Assembly (NCBI RefSeq): GCF_031085175.1
Contig: NZ_JAVHUY010000022.1
Span: forward strand, 1 to 64,000
DNA from: Phytohabitans maris
Lineage (GTDB): Bacteria; Actinomycetota; Actinomycetes; Mycobacteriales; Micromonosporaceae
Direction of reading: 5' to 3'
Length of the DNA stretch: 64,000 nucleotides
Translations under genes and position numbers: made by a program
Notes under the pieces: model-generated
Seen by the model: the letters and a program-made list of their open reading frames with translations, nothing else
The model's database searches: none
What the model was told of the DNA's origin: nothing
In this document: positions 1 through 9,253 of the stretch, in pieces
Layout of the letters: each line of letters starts with the position of its first letter
Position numbering within the stretch: the stretch's first letter is position 1

Positions 1-30
1 CCCGCGCCGCACCCCGACTCCGAAAGATCT

Positions 31-1041
31 CTAGCGGCGCAAGCCGGTGCCGTGTACCCCGTGTTCGTCGATCCGTGCCAGTTCGTCGGCGGTGAAGGGT
101 GGGAAGTCGAGCGCTTTGACGTTGTGGTCCAGCTGCCAGGTCGAGCTGGCGCCGATCAGCGCGGAGGTGACCTGGGGCTGGCGCAGTACCCACTGTAGGG
201 CGAGTTGGGCCAGTGATTGGCCGCGTTCGGCGGCGATCTTGTCGAGGGCGGTGGCCCGCCGTCGGTATGTGTCGTCGATGACGTCGGGTTTGAGGAAGGT
301 GCTGTTTTGTGCGCGGGCGCCGGTGGGGATGCCGTTGAGGTATTTGTCGGTGAGCAGCCCTTGGGCGAGCGGGGAGTAGACGACCAGGCCGAAGCCGTGC
401 CGGGCGGCGAGGTCGAGCAGGCCGTCGTGTTCGGGGCGGCGGTCGAAGAGGGAGTACCGGGGCTGGTGCACCAGCAGCGCCACCCCGGCCCGGCGCAGCA
501 GCCCGGCGATCTCGGCGGCCGGTTCGGGTGGGTAGTTGGAGATTCCGATGTAGAGCGCCTTGCCTTGCTGGACGGCGCTGGCCAGGGCGCCGGCCGTCTC
601 TTCCAACGGCGTGGTCGGGTCGTACCGGTGGCTGTAGAAGATGTCGACGTGGTCGGTACCGAGGTCGCGCAGGCTGTTGTCGAGGGAGGTGAGCAGCGAC
701 TTGCGGGAGCTGCCTTTGTGGTAAGGGCTGGGGCCGATCGGGTTGCCGGCCTTGGTGGAGAGGATCAGCTCGTCCCGGTGGGCGGCCAGGTCCTGCGCGA
801 GGACGCGTCCGAAGACTCGCTGTGCGGCGCGGTGTGGTGGGCCGTATCGGTCGGCGTTGTCGAAGTGGGTGATGCCCAGGTCGAAGGCGTGCAGGATGAT
901 CTCGCGCTGGGTGTCGTACGGGTAGTCGGTGCCGAACTTCTGCCACAGCCCGAAGGAGAACGGCGGCAGGTCGAGCCCGGAGTCGCCGGCGCGCCGGTAC
1001 TCCAGCTTGTCGTAGCGGTCCGCGGCGGGCACGTGGCTCAT
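31..1041 (-). CDS. Aldo/keto reductase (YghZ-like)
   Basis: This 336-aa cytosolic NADPH-dependent oxidoreductase has the AKR (beta/alpha)8 barrel. Visible catalytic tetrad elements are the Asp and Tyr in THFDNADRYG, the Lys in LSTKAG and the His in IFYSHRYD. Length and the N-terminal YRRAGDSGLDLP match the L-glyceraldehyde 3-phosphate reductase/YghZ subgroup. Its ATG overlaps the stop of the upstream reductase by 4 bp, so it is the last visible gene of the operon read from 10.6 kb. The substrate is not evident. In this context it may remove an aldehyde or ketone released by the flavin monooxygenase, which is inference. Confidence 0.88.
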   Translation of the reverse strand: MSHVPAADRYDKLEYRRAGDSGLDLPPFSFGLWQKFGTDYPYDTQREIILHAFDLGITHFDNADRYGPPHRAAQRVFGRVLAQDLAAHRDELILSTKAGNPIGPSPYHKGSSRKSLLTSLDNSLRDLGTDHVDIFYSHRYDPTTPLEETAGALASAVQQGKALYIGISNYPPEPAAEIAGLLRRAGVALLVHQPRYSLFDRRPEHDGLLDLAARHGFGLVVYSPLAQGLLTDKYLNGIPTGARAQNSTFLKPDVIDDTYRRRATALDKIAAERGQSLAQLALQWVLRQPQVTSALIGASSTWQLDHNVKALDFPPFTADELARIDEHGVHGTGLRR

Positions 1042-2081
1042 GCGGGGTTCCTTTCACGGTTGCGGCGCAGCGCGGTCGGCTGCAGGGCGGGTGCGGGCCG
1101 GCCGGTGTCGCGTTCTTGCAAGTGGGTGCCGGGGGCGACGATCTCGTCGATCCGGTCCAGCACCTGGTCGCTCAGTTCGACGGTGGCCGCCTTGAGGTAT
1201 GCCTCCAGATGCTCGGGGGTGCGCGGGCCGATGACGACGCTGCTGACCGCCGGGTGGTTGAGCGCGAACGCCACGGCGAGGTCGACGAGGGTCAGGCCGT
1301 TCTGTTCGGCGAGCCGGGCGAGGGCGTCGGCGGCGGCGAGCTTGCGCTGGTTGCGTTCGAGGGTGATGTCGAACCGGCCGGGTACGAAGTCGGTCCGCGC
1401 CGACGCCGGCTGACCGCCGCCGACCCGGTAGCCGCCGGAGAGCCAGCCGGCGCCGAGCGGGCTGTAGGTGAACACGCCGATGCCGTACTGGCGGGCGACG
1501 GGGAAGACGTCCCGCTCGACGGTGCGCACCAGCGGGTTGTACGGCACCTGTTCGGTGTGCGGGGCGATGAGCCCGTGCTTGTCGGCCAGCCAGCGCGCTT
1601 CGACGATCTGATGGGCGGGGAAGACCGAGGTGCCGTAGTAGCGGATCTTTCCCTGGCGGACCAGGCCGTCGAGCGTGTGCAGCGTCTCCAGCAGGTCGGT
1701 GCGCGGGTCCGGCCGGTGTGCCTGGTAGAGGTCGAGGTGGTCGGTGCCGAGCCGGCGCAGGCTCGCCTCGACGGCACGCACGATCCAGCGCCGCGAGCCG
1801 CCGGCGTGCTGTGGGTTGTCGCCGATCTGGCCGTTGAACTTCGTGGCCAGGAAGACGTCGTCGCGCCGGCCCTTGAGCGCCTTGCCGAGCACGCGCTCGG
1901 ACGTGCCCTGGCCGTACACGTCCGCGGTGTCGATCGCGGTGAGGCCGGCGTCCAGCGCGGCGTGGACGACGCGGATGCTCTCGGCGTCGTCAGGGCCGCG
2001 GCCGAAGTTGAACGCGCCGAGGGTGAGCGGGCTGATCAGGACGCCGGTGCGGCCCAGGATCCGGTTGGGCGTGAGGGTCAT
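1038..2081 (-). CDS. Aldo/keto reductase
   Basis: A second AKR of 347 aa, distantly similar to its downstream neighbour. The tetrad is visible as TAIDTADVYG (Asp, Tyr), LATKFNG (Lys) and LYQAHRPD (His). The start at RILGRTGVLISPL is the usual AKR N-terminus and fixes the ATG at the given position. The upstream MFS reading frame continues 92 bp into this gene, an unusually long overlap. Translational coupling with both neighbours implies one transcript. Substrate unknown. Confidence 0.87.
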   Translation of the reverse strand: MTLTPNRILGRTGVLISPLTLGAFNFGRGPDDAESIRVVHAALDAGLTAIDTADVYGQGTSERVLGKALKGRRDDVFLATKFNGQIGDNPQHAGGSRRWIVRAVEASLRRLGTDHLDLYQAHRPDPRTDLLETLHTLDGLVRQGKIRYYGTSVFPAHQIVEARWLADKHGLIAPHTEQVPYNPLVRTVERDVFPVARQYGIGVFTYSPLGAGWLSGGYRVGGGQPASARTDFVPGRFDITLERNQRKLAAADALARLAEQNGLTLVDLAVAFALNHPAVSSVVIGPRTPEHLEAYLKAATVELSDQVLDRIDEIVAPGTHLQERDTGRPAPALQPTALRRNRERNPA

Positions 2082-3324
2082 CGGGTTCTCCGGTCAAGGT
2101 GGGAGTGGCAACGGGTAGCCGGGCGGAGTCGCGGCGGATGTAGGCGTAGGTGGCGACGGCGGCGAGCGCGGTGCCGGCGCCGCCGACGGCGAGCGCGGCG
2201 GGAGCCCCGGCCAGGTCGCCGATCCAGCCGATGAGCGGGCCGCCGAGTGGTGTGGTGCCGGTGAATGCGATCAGCAGCAGCGCGGTCACCCGGCCACGCA
2301 TCTCGGGGTTGGCGGTCAGCTGGAGGTAGGTGCTGGCGACGGCCCGGAAAGCGATGCTGGCCGCGCCGAGTGCGAACAGCAGCGCGATGGTCAGCGGGAG
2401 GACGGGGGACAGGGCGATCAGCAGCAGGAAGCCGGAGAAGACGAGGCCGGTGGTGACGAGGACGTCGGCGTTGGCGCGCAGGAGCCCGGCCAGTGCCAGG
2501 CCGCCGACCACCGCACCCATTCCCATGGCGGAGTACAGCAGGCCGAAGACCCTCGGGTCGGCGTCGAAGGTGTCGTGCGCGAGCAGCGGGAGGGTGACCT
2601 GCCATTCGTAGGCGAGCGTGCCGGCGACGGCCATCAGCACCAGCGGGCCGAGCAGGGCGGGGGTGCGGCGCACGTACCGCAGGCCTTCGCGGATCTGGCC
2701 GGGCCGGCGCGGCGCGGGCTCCGTGCGGTGGATGAGGTCGGTGCGCATCAGCAGCAGGGCGATGACGGTGGCCAGGAAGGAAGCGGCGTTGAGGAAGAAC
2801 GTGAGCGGGATCCCGGCACCGGCGATGAGCACACCGGCGAGGGCGGGGCCGGCGACCTTGCCGATGTTGAAGACGGTGTTGTTGAGGGTGACCGCGTTGG
2901 TCAGCTGGGCGGGTGCGACCAGCTCCACGACGAAGGTGTGGCGGGCCGGTTTGTCGAGGGCCTCGATGATGCCGACGGTGAGGGCCAGGCAGAGGATCAT
3001 CCACAGCTGTACGGTGCCGGTCAGCGTCAGCAGGCCGAGGGCGGCCGCGGGGAGTATCGCAGCCGACTGGGTGGCCAGGATGATGCGGCGCTTGTCCAGC
3101 CGGTCGGCGAGCAGGCCGCTCCACAGTCCGATGAGGAGGGTGGGCAGCTGCTGGAGTGCGGCGGTGACGCCGAGCAGTGAGCCCGAGCCGGTCAGCTCCA
3201 GCACGAGCCAGGCCTGTGCCGCCTTCTGCAGCCAGGTGCCGATGACGGAGACGGTCTGGCCGCCGAAGAAGAGCCGCAGGTTGCGGTTTGTCAGCGACTG
3301 GAACGTGGCCCCGAGGACTCTCAC
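1990..3324 (-). CDS. MFS transporter (enterobactin-exporter/MFS_3 type)
   Basis: Predicted 444-aa inner-membrane major facilitator exporter with about 12 hydrophobic helices. The N-terminus NRNLRLFFGGQTVSVIGTWL and the loop LADRLDKRRIIL (cytoplasmic motif A) are typical of the EntS-like branch. The GTG start overlaps the rhodanese stop as GTGA, which fixes the start; a longer upstream frame is antisense-like and was discarded. The hydrophilic C-terminus (after about residue 400) runs 92 bp over the aldo/keto reductase start and is Pro/Arg-rich, so the natural stop may have been lost by mutation. It may export a product or toxic by-product of the operon. Confidence 0.85.
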   Translation of the reverse strand: MRVLGATFQSLTNRNLRLFFGGQTVSVIGTWLQKAAQAWLVLELTGSGSLLGVTAALQQLPTLLIGLWSGLLADRLDKRRIILATQSAAILPAAALGLLTLTGTVQLWMILCLALTVGIIEALDKPARHTFVVELVAPAQLTNAVTLNNTVFNIGKVAGPALAGVLIAGAGIPLTFFLNAASFLATVIALLLMRTDLIHRTEPAPRRPGQIREGLRYVRRTPALLGPLVLMAVAGTLAYEWQVTLPLLAHDTFDADPRVFGLLYSAMGMGAVVGGLALAGLLRANADVLVTTGLVFSGFLLLIALSPVLPLTIALLFALGAASIAFRAVASTYLQLTANPEMRGRVTALLLIAFTGTTPLGGPLIGWIGDLAGAPAALAVGGAGTALAAVATYAYIRRDSARLPVATPTLTGEPDDPHAQPDPGPHRRPDQPAHPRRVQLRPRP

Positions 3325-4115
3325 GCCTTGGTCTCGACGGGGCGAGCGGTGTCGGCGGTCCAGCCGCTCCAGGAGGCGACGTATACGGGCACGGTGACGC
3401 CGAGCGTGGCGAACGCGAACGCGACGCCGGTCGCCGCGACCCCACCACCGCAGTACGCGGCGGGCGCGTCGGTGCCGGCGGCGATGGCGGCGAGCTCGTC
3501 CGGCGGCAGCAGCCGGCCGTCCTGGAAGACCCGCCCGACCGGCAGCGAGGCGGCACCGGGGATGTGACCGAGGGCGTACTGTCCGGCGGATCTCGTGTCG
3601 TAGAGGCGGCCGTTCCCGGCGGCGAGCGCCGCCTCGTCGGCGTCGAGGGTCGGCAGGTGACCGGGGGTGGCGGTCGCGGTGCCCGGCTCGGCGCCGTGGA
3701 GCGGTGCCGCGAGCGGCTTTCCGGCGCGCGTCCACGCCTCGACCCCGCCGTCGAGCAGCCGGACGTCCGGCAGCCCGGCCCAGCGCAGGACGAACCAGGC
3801 CCGGGTGGCCACCGACGGGGTGGTCTTCGGGGTGGCCGCGTAGACGACCACGACGCTGTCGTCGTGGACACCCCACCGCCGTAGCCGCTGGGTGAGTGCC
3901 GCCGGCGTGGGCAGCGGCAGGCGCCCGTGCACCCCGTCCGGGTCGCCTGCCAGGTCGTCCTCCAGCACGACAGGAAGCGCGCCGGGGATCACCTGCTGCT
4001 GCCCGGCGGCGGCGAAGTCGTCCCGGCGTCCGGCGGCGAGGACCACCAGCCGCTCGCGGGGGAGCGCGGCCAGGCGCTCGGCGTCGATCAGCAGTCGGTC
4101 ACGGGGTGTCGACAC
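3321..4115 (-). CDS. Two-domain rhodanese (thiosulfate/3-mercaptopyruvate sulfurtransferase)
   Basis: A 264-aa sulfurtransferase made of two rhodanese folds. The N-terminal domain is inactive. The C-terminal domain carries the persulfide Cys in AAYCGGGVAATGVAF, close to the CGSGVTA loop of 3-mercaptopyruvate sulfurtransferases. DTRSAGQYALGHIPGA is the CH2B-like motif. I chose the GTG at 4115 because a strong AGGAGG lies 6 nt upstream inside the end of the ABC gene. A rhodanese here supports a sulfur-scavenging role for the operon, handling sulfane sulfur or thiol released by the monooxygenase. Confidence 0.88.
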   Translation of the reverse strand: MSTPRDRLLIDAERLAALPRERLVVLAAGRRDDFAAAGQQQVIPGALPVVLEDDLAGDPDGVHGRLPLPTPAALTQRLRRWGVHDDSVVVVYAATPKTTPSVATRAWFVLRWAGLPDVRLLDGGVEAWTRAGKPLAAPLHGAEPGTATATPGHLPTLDADEAALAAGNGRLYDTRSAGQYALGHIPGAASLPVGRVFQDGRLLPPDELAAIAAGTDAPAAYCGGGVAATGVAFAFATLGVTVPVYVASWSGWTADTARPVETKA

Positions 4116-4125
4116 GGGGATCCTC

Positions 4126-5742
4126 CTAGGACGAGACGGTGGCGAGCTGCCCGCCGGGGATGGCGTCGACCAGCTCCCGGACGTACGGGCTGCCGCTCTC
4201 GCGTAGGACCCGGGCCGTCGGGCCGCTGTCCACGACCTCACCGCGCAGTAGCACGAGGGTTTCGTCGGCGACCTCGGAGATCACACCCAGGTCATGGGAG
4301 ACGAACAGCAGTGTGAGATTGAACCGCGACCGCAGCTCGCGGAACAGCTCGAGGATCTGCGCCTGGACGGTGACGTCGAGCGCCGACACCGGTTCGTCTG
4401 CCAGTAGCAGCTCCGGCTCGGCGGCCAGCGCCCGGGCGATCGCGACCCGCTGACGCTGCCCGCCGGACAGCTCGCTGGAGTACTTGTGCCGGGTCTCCTG
4501 GGGCAGCTTCACCAGGTCGAGCAGCTCGGTGATGCGGTCGCGCCGCCAGCCGCGGTCGCCGAGCCGGAACCCGGTCAGCGGCTCCTCGATGACCTTCTCG
4601 ACCGACAGCCTCGGGTTGAGCGCGCCGTACGAGCCCTGATAGATCAACTGTGTGCGGCGGCGCAGGTAGCCGTGGGAAGCCTTGTCGCGGATGTCGGCCA
4701 ACTGCCCGCCGGCGTCGACCGACACCGTGCCGTCGTAGCCGTCGACGAGCCCGGCGACGATACGCAGCAGCGTGGTCTTGCCCGAGCCGGACTCGCCGAC
4801 GATGCCGAGGGTGGAGCCGCGCCGGACCGCGAAGGAGACGTCCGAGAGGGCCTGGGCGTCGGCGGCGAAGCGCTTGGACACCCCGTCAGCGCGGACGTGC
4901 ACCGCGGCCGGCGTGCTGGTGTCCTGGTCGCCGGGCGGCTCCGCGACCTGGACCGCGGTGCCGATCGTCGACGCGCTCAGCAGCAGCTTGGTGTAGTCGT
5001 TGGTGGGCGAGGCGAGGATCTGCGCCGGTGAGCCGCTCTCGACGACGCTGCCCCGACTGATGACGTGTAGCTTGTCCGCACGCTCCTCGGCGACGCCCAG
5101 GTCGTGGGTGACCAGCACGATGCTGCACCGGATCTCGCCGCGCAACTCGACCAGCAGGTCGAGGATCCGCTTCTGGATCGTCACGTCCAGGGCGCTGGTG
5201 GGCTCGTCGGCGATGAGCAGCCGGGGCCGGGTGGAGATCGCGGCGGCGATCAGGACCCGCTGGCACATGCCGCCGGACAGCTCGTGGGCGAAGCTGCGGT
5301 GTACCCGTTCCGGATCGTCGAGGCCGACCCGCTCGAAGAGCTCGAGCACCTGCCGCCGGCGCTGCGCGCGGCCGACTCCCTGCTTGCGTAGCGGTTCCTC
5401 GGCCAGCCGCCCGACCGGTACGACCGGGTTGAGCCCTTGCAGCGGGTCCTGGGGCACGAAACCGATCCGCGCGCCGCGCACGCGTGCGTACGCGGCGCGG
5501 GACAGCGAACGCAGGTCGAGGTCGCCCAGCGCGAACACGTCGGCCGAGAAGGTCGCGTTGTCGGCCAGCGAGCCGGTTACCGCCCGGATCAGGGTCGTCT
5601 TGCCGGAGCCGGACTCGCCGACGACGGCGACGATCTCGCCCTCCTCTACCCGCAGCGACACGCCCTTGAGCACGTCGATCGGTGCCTCGCGGTCCGGGAG
5701 CCGGAAGGAGACGTCGAGGTTCTGGATCTCAAGCGCTGTCAC
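4126..5742 (-). CDS. ABC importer, fused double ATPase (Dpp/Opp/GsiA type)
   Basis: A 538-aa cytoplasmic ATPase containing two complete nucleotide-binding domains, as in GsiA or YejF. NBD1 has Walker A GESGSGKTT, signature LSGGMCQRV and Walker B LLIADEPTSALD. NBD2 has GESGSGKTT, LSGGQRQRV and LLLADEPVSALD. Both halves therefore look competent. It powers the two adjacent permeases. The start is GTG (VTALEIQNLDVSF), 9 nt after the DppC-like stop. Fused ATPases are typical of importers for glutathione, peptides and related sulfur or nitrogen nutrients. Confidence 0.92.
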   Translation of the reverse strand: MTALEIQNLDVSFRLPDREAPIDVLKGVSLRVEEGEIVAVVGESGSGKTTLIRAVTGSLADNATFSADVFALGDLDLRSLSRAAYARVRGARIGFVPQDPLQGLNPVVPVGRLAEEPLRKQGVGRAQRRRQVLELFERVGLDDPERVHRSFAHELSGGMCQRVLIAAAISTRPRLLIADEPTSALDVTIQKRILDLLVELRGEIRCSIVLVTHDLGVAEERADKLHVISRGSVVESGSPAQILASPTNDYTKLLLSASTIGTAVQVAEPPGDQDTSTPAAVHVRADGVSKRFAADAQALSDVSFAVRRGSTLGIVGESGSGKTTLLRIVAGLVDGYDGTVSVDAGGQLADIRDKASHGYLRRRTQLIYQGSYGALNPRLSVEKVIEEPLTGFRLGDRGWRRDRITELLDLVKLPQETRHKYSSELSGGQRQRVAIARALAAEPELLLADEPVSALDVTVQAQILELFRELRSRFNLTLLFVSHDLGVISEVADETLVLLRGEVVDSGPTARVLRESGSPYVRELVDAIPGGQLATVSS

Positions 5743-5751
5743 GGGCGTTCC

Positions 5752-6621
5752 TCACGCGATGTTGGCCGACCGGGAGTTCCGCAGAACCCGGGCGACCTTG
5801 TAGACGGAGAGCACGCTGACGGCGATGACCGCTCCGGGCAGGATGCTCATCCACCACTGGGTGGGGAAGAACCCACGCCCTTCCGCGACGAGCGAACCCC
5901 ACTCCGGCGTCGGCGGTGGGGCGCCCAGGCCGAGGAAGCTGAGCGAGGCGACGCCGAGGATGGCGGTGCCGATGTCGAGGATCGCGGCGGTGAGCACCGA
6001 TCCGGAGGCGTTCGGGATGACGTGCCGGCCGAGCCGGTACCACATGCCGTGTCCGAAGAACCGGGACGCCTCGACGTAGGCGCGTTCCTTGACGGACAGC
6101 ACCTCCGAGCGCATCAGCCGGGCGATGCTGGCGATGCTGTTGACGCCGATGGCGATGCCGATGCTGATGGTCCCCGGGCCGAGGGTGGTGAGGATGGCCA
6201 GGGAGAGGATCAGGGCCGGGATGGCGAGCATGGTGTCGACGAGGCGCATCACCGCGGTGTCCACCTTGCCGGCCACGAAGCCCGAGAGCAGGCCGATGAG
6301 GCTGCCGACCACGAGTCCGATCAGGACCGCCAGGACCGCGGCCTTCAGCGACTCGACGGTGCCGTAGACCACCCTGGCGTACGTGTCCCGGCCGAACTGG
6401 TCGGTGCCGAACCAGTGGGCCGCCGACATCGGCGCGAGGACGTGGTCCTCGTCGATGGCGTACGGGTCGTACCGGGTCAGCAGCCCCGGGGCGGCCGCCG
6501 CGACGAGTACGAGGGCGAGCCACGCCGCGGCGAGCGCGAACGTCGGCTGGCGCATCAGGCGCCGCCGGGCACCGCCGCGAGCGGCGAACGCTGTTCTGGG
6601 CAGGAAGCTGGTGATTGTCAT
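5752..6621 (-). CDS. ABC importer permease (DppC-like)
   Basis: A 289-aa integral membrane permease of the binding-protein-dependent family, with six predicted helices. The EAA-type loop is seen around LSVKERAYVEASRFFG. The N-terminal cytoplasmic extension followed by a lone first helix is characteristic of DppC/OppC. The C-terminus has the GAPPPTPEWGSLVAEGR stretch common in this subfamily. It pairs with the upstream DppB-like permease to form the translocation pore. Spacing to both neighbours is under 12 nt, so it belongs to the same operon. Confidence 0.92.
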   Translation of the reverse strand: MTITSFLPRTAFAARGGARRRLMRQPTFALAAAWLALVLVAAAAPGLLTRYDPYAIDEDHVLAPMSAAHWFGTDQFGRDTYARVVYGTVESLKAAVLAVLIGLVVGSLIGLLSGFVAGKVDTAVMRLVDTMLAIPALILSLAILTTLGPGTISIGIAIGVNSIASIARLMRSEVLSVKERAYVEASRFFGHGMWYRLGRHVIPNASGSVLTAAILDIGTAILGVASLSFLGLGAPPPTPEWGSLVAEGRGFFPTQWWMSILPGAVIAVSVLSVYKVARVLRNSRSANIA

Positions 6622-6630
6622 GGCGGCGAC

Positions 6631-7566
6631 CTATGCGACCTGGATGCGCTTGTCGATGATCGGGTAGAGCGCATCGACGAGCAGGTTGACAACGACGAAG
6701 ATCGCCGCGCTGATCGTCACGGAGATCAGCACGACCGGGATGTCCTTGGCGTTGACGGCGTCGACGATGATGCGGCCGACACCGTTGCGGGAGAACACCG
6801 TCTCGGTGATGACCGTGCCGGCGAAGATGTTGCCGACGGTGGTCCCGAACGAGGTGAGGACGGGCAGCACGGCGTTCTTGAGGCCGTGCCGGTAGAGGAT
6901 CTCCCGGCGGGTGAGCCCCCAGTTGGACAGCGTCTCCACGTACGGCGACCGCATCGTCCGCTCCAGGTTGACGGCCAGCAACTGCGCGATGTTCGCACCG
7001 CCGGGGAAGGCGATGCACAGCGAGGCGATGACCAGCCCGGCGAGTGACTCGTCGCCGAACGGCTCGATGAGGCCCAGCTTGAACGCGAAGAGCTGCAGCA
7101 GCAAAAGCGCGGTCAGGAAGATCGGCAGTGACACGAACAGCGGCGGGACGGCCAGCAGCAGCTCCCGCAGCCAGGCCAGGTGGACCACCTGGGTGAGCAG
7201 GCCGACGGCCAGCCCGACGACGATCGCGAGCAGCAGGCCGACCGACGCCAGGCGCAGGGTGTCGCCGAACGCCTCGAAGTAGACGGTGCTGGCCGGCACC
7301 TTCTCCCGGAAGCTGATGCCGAAGTCGCCGTGCAGGGCGCTCCACAGTGCGTCGAAGTACTGCGTCTGGATCGGCCGGTCCAGCCCGAGCACCTCGCGCT
7401 GCTCCTGGAGCGCGGCCGCCAGGTTGGCCCCCTCGCCACCGGTGGTCAGCGCGCCGGCCGCGTCGCCCGGGACGATGAACAGCAGGAAGAAGGACCCGGT
7501 GAAGGTGAGAAACAGCACCAGGATCCCGTAGACGAGCCGTCGCGAGATGTACTTCAGGTATCCCAT
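6631..7566 (-). CDS. ABC importer permease (DppB-like)
   Basis: A 311-aa permease with six helices and the DppB/OppB N-terminus YISRRLVYGILVLFLTFTGS. The EAA loop is near SPYVETLSNWGLTRREILYR. I chose the ATG at 7566 rather than an in-frame ATG 45 nt upstream because the canonical MxxYxxxRLxxxIxxLF start follows directly. It partners the DppC-like protein and receives substrate from the lipoprotein encoded just upstream. Confidence 0.91.
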   Translation of the reverse strand: MGYLKYISRRLVYGILVLFLTFTGSFFLLFIVPGDAAGALTTGGEGANLAAALQEQREVLGLDRPIQTQYFDALWSALHGDFGISFREKVPASTVYFEAFGDTLRLASVGLLLAIVVGLAVGLLTQVVHLAWLRELLLAVPPLFVSLPIFLTALLLLQLFAFKLGLIEPFGDESLAGLVIASLCIAFPGGANIAQLLAVNLERTMRSPYVETLSNWGLTRREILYRHGLKNAVLPVLTSFGTTVGNIFAGTVITETVFSRNGVGRIIVDAVNAKDIPVVLISVTISAAIFVVVNLLVDALYPIIDKRIQVA

Positions 7567-7639
7567 GTGTCGTCCGCCCGTGGTCGGATCGCGGCGGTGG
7601 ACGCCCGGCATCCACCGCCGCGATCGTCGGGCACCGCCG

Positions 7640-9235
7640 TCAGCTCGAGAGCCACGCGGTGTAGAAGAGTTGGTCGACGCCGTTGGGAGTGACGTCGTGC
7701 AGGCGCTTGCCCAGCGCCCACACCTTGCCGCGTTCCAGGACCGCCAGCGTGTACGCGTCCCGTACCAGGATCGTCGCCGCCTCGTTCACGGTCTGCTTGC
7801 GCTCCTCGGGGTTCGAGGTCACCGCCTGCTTCTCCAGCAGCGCGTCGAGCGCGGCGTCCTCGGCGTTCGACGGGTCCAAAATGGACCTGTTGGAGCCGGA
7901 GGTCCGGCCGTAGTTGGCGCGCAGGATGTCCGCGTCGGGGTAGGTCTGCTCCCAGTACGTGACGTCGTACTCGCCGGTCAGGATCCGCTTGTTCGCCTCG
8001 GCCCGCAGCGGTGGGTCGATGACCAGCTCGACGCCGATCTTCTTCCACGCCTCCTGCTCGATCTGCACGGTCGCGCTGTTCTGCGCGGCCCGCAGCGACA
8101 GGCGCTTGCCGTCCTTGACCCGGATGCCGTCGCTGCCGACCTGTGCCCAGCCGGCCTCCTCCAGCAGCCGCACCGACTTGGCTGGATCGTGCACGAGGTA
8201 CTGGCCGAGGTCGGTCCAGAACGGGTTGGTGCGGGCGAAGATGTTCGCCGCCGGCTGGTTGGTGCCCAACCAGGTCGCCTTGTTGATGGCGTCGCGGTCG
8301 ATCGCGTACTGAAGCGCTTGCCGGACCCGCTTGTCGCGCAGGATCGGGTTGGAGACGTTGAGTGGCTGCTCCTGGGCCAGGCCGGGAGAACCGATCACGT
8401 CCGAGATCTGTACCCCGGCCGCCTTGAGCGTGTTGACCTGCAACGGGTTTACGGCCTCGAAGAAGTCCACCTTGCCGGCCTTCAGGCTCTCGTAGATCAC
8501 CTGGTCCTCGGGGATCACCTCGTAGCGCAGCTCTTCGATGTAGGCCGGTCCGTCGTGCGCGATGCTCGCCGGCGCCCACTTGTAGTCGTCGCGGCGCTTG
8601 AGCACGACCGCGCGGTTGGCGTCCCAGGAGACGAGCTTGAACGGTCCGCTGCCGTCGATGCTCTTCTGCCGTTCGGCCAGCGGCTTGGCAGCGGTGGCGG
8701 CGGAGACTATGCCCACGTCCGCGCGGGAGATGTTCGCCAGGAAGCCGGCGTTGGCCCGGGGGAGGACGAACCTCGCGGTGTGTTCGTCGACGACCTCCAC
8801 CTTCACGCCGTGGACCAGGCCGGCCGGTGTGGAGTGCACACCCTTCTGCTGCAACGCCTCGATGTTGGCCTTGACGACCTCCGCGGTCAGCTTGGTGCCG
8901 TCGTTGAAGCTGACGTCGTCGCGGAGGGTGAACGTGTACTGGGACGCGTCGTCCGAGACCGTCCACTTCGTAGCGAGCCAGGGCTCGTACTCTTCCGTCT
9001 CGGGATTGCGGTAGACGAGTGAGTCGGTCAGCTGTCTGGTCACGTTCTCGCGTACGTCGTTGAGGCTCGCGGCATCGACGCCCTGCTGGTCCGAGGTGAG
9101 CGCGATGACCGCCGTGCCGCCCTCCTTGCCCTTCTTCTCCGCGGCCTCGCCGCCGCTGGAACCGCAGCCGGCGAGACCGCCGGCGACGACCGCCGCGACC
9201 GAAAGCGCCGCAAGCCGGATCCGCGTGGTAGTCAC
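7640..9235 (-). CDS. ABC importer substrate-binding lipoprotein (SBP_bac_5)
   Basis: A 531-aa extracytoplasmic binding protein, family 5 (dipeptide/nickel/glutathione type). A signal peptide ends in the lipobox LAGC with the acylated Cys at about residue 24. The family motif is visible around FTLRDDVSFNDGTKLTAEVV and the QALQYAIDRDAI helix. GTG start with AAGGAAC upstream. It delivers the ligand to the DppBC-like pore. Its position directly after the flavin monooxygenase suggests that the imported ligand is that enzyme's substrate. Confidence 0.92.
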   Translation of the reverse strand: MTTTRIRLAALSVAAVVAGGLAGCGSSGGEAAEKKGKEGGTAVIALTSDQQGVDAASLNDVRENVTRQLTDSLVYRNPETEEYEPWLATKWTVSDDASQYTFTLRDDVSFNDGTKLTAEVVKANIEALQQKGVHSTPAGLVHGVKVEVVDEHTARFVLPRANAGFLANISRADVGIVSAATAAKPLAERQKSIDGSGPFKLVSWDANRAVVLKRRDDYKWAPASIAHDGPAYIEELRYEVIPEDQVIYESLKAGKVDFFEAVNPLQVNTLKAAGVQISDVIGSPGLAQEQPLNVSNPILRDKRVRQALQYAIDRDAINKATWLGTNQPAANIFARTNPFWTDLGQYLVHDPAKSVRLLEEAGWAQVGSDGIRVKDGKRLSLRAAQNSATVQIEQEAWKKIGVELVIDPPLRAEANKRILTGEYDVTYWEQTYPDADILRANYGRTSGSNRSILDPSNAEDAALDALLEKQAVTSNPEERKQTVNEAATILVRDAYTLAVLERGKVWALGKRLHDVTPNGVDQLFYTAWLSS

Positions 9236-9253
9236 GATTGTTCCTTCACTTTC

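Noticed and set aside
1116-2234. Long open frames antisense to the aldo/keto reductase and MFS genes
   Set aside because: High-GC DNA leaves long stop-free frames opposite real genes. These are Asp/Gly/Val- or Arg/Ala-rich with no family signature, as are many others across the window.
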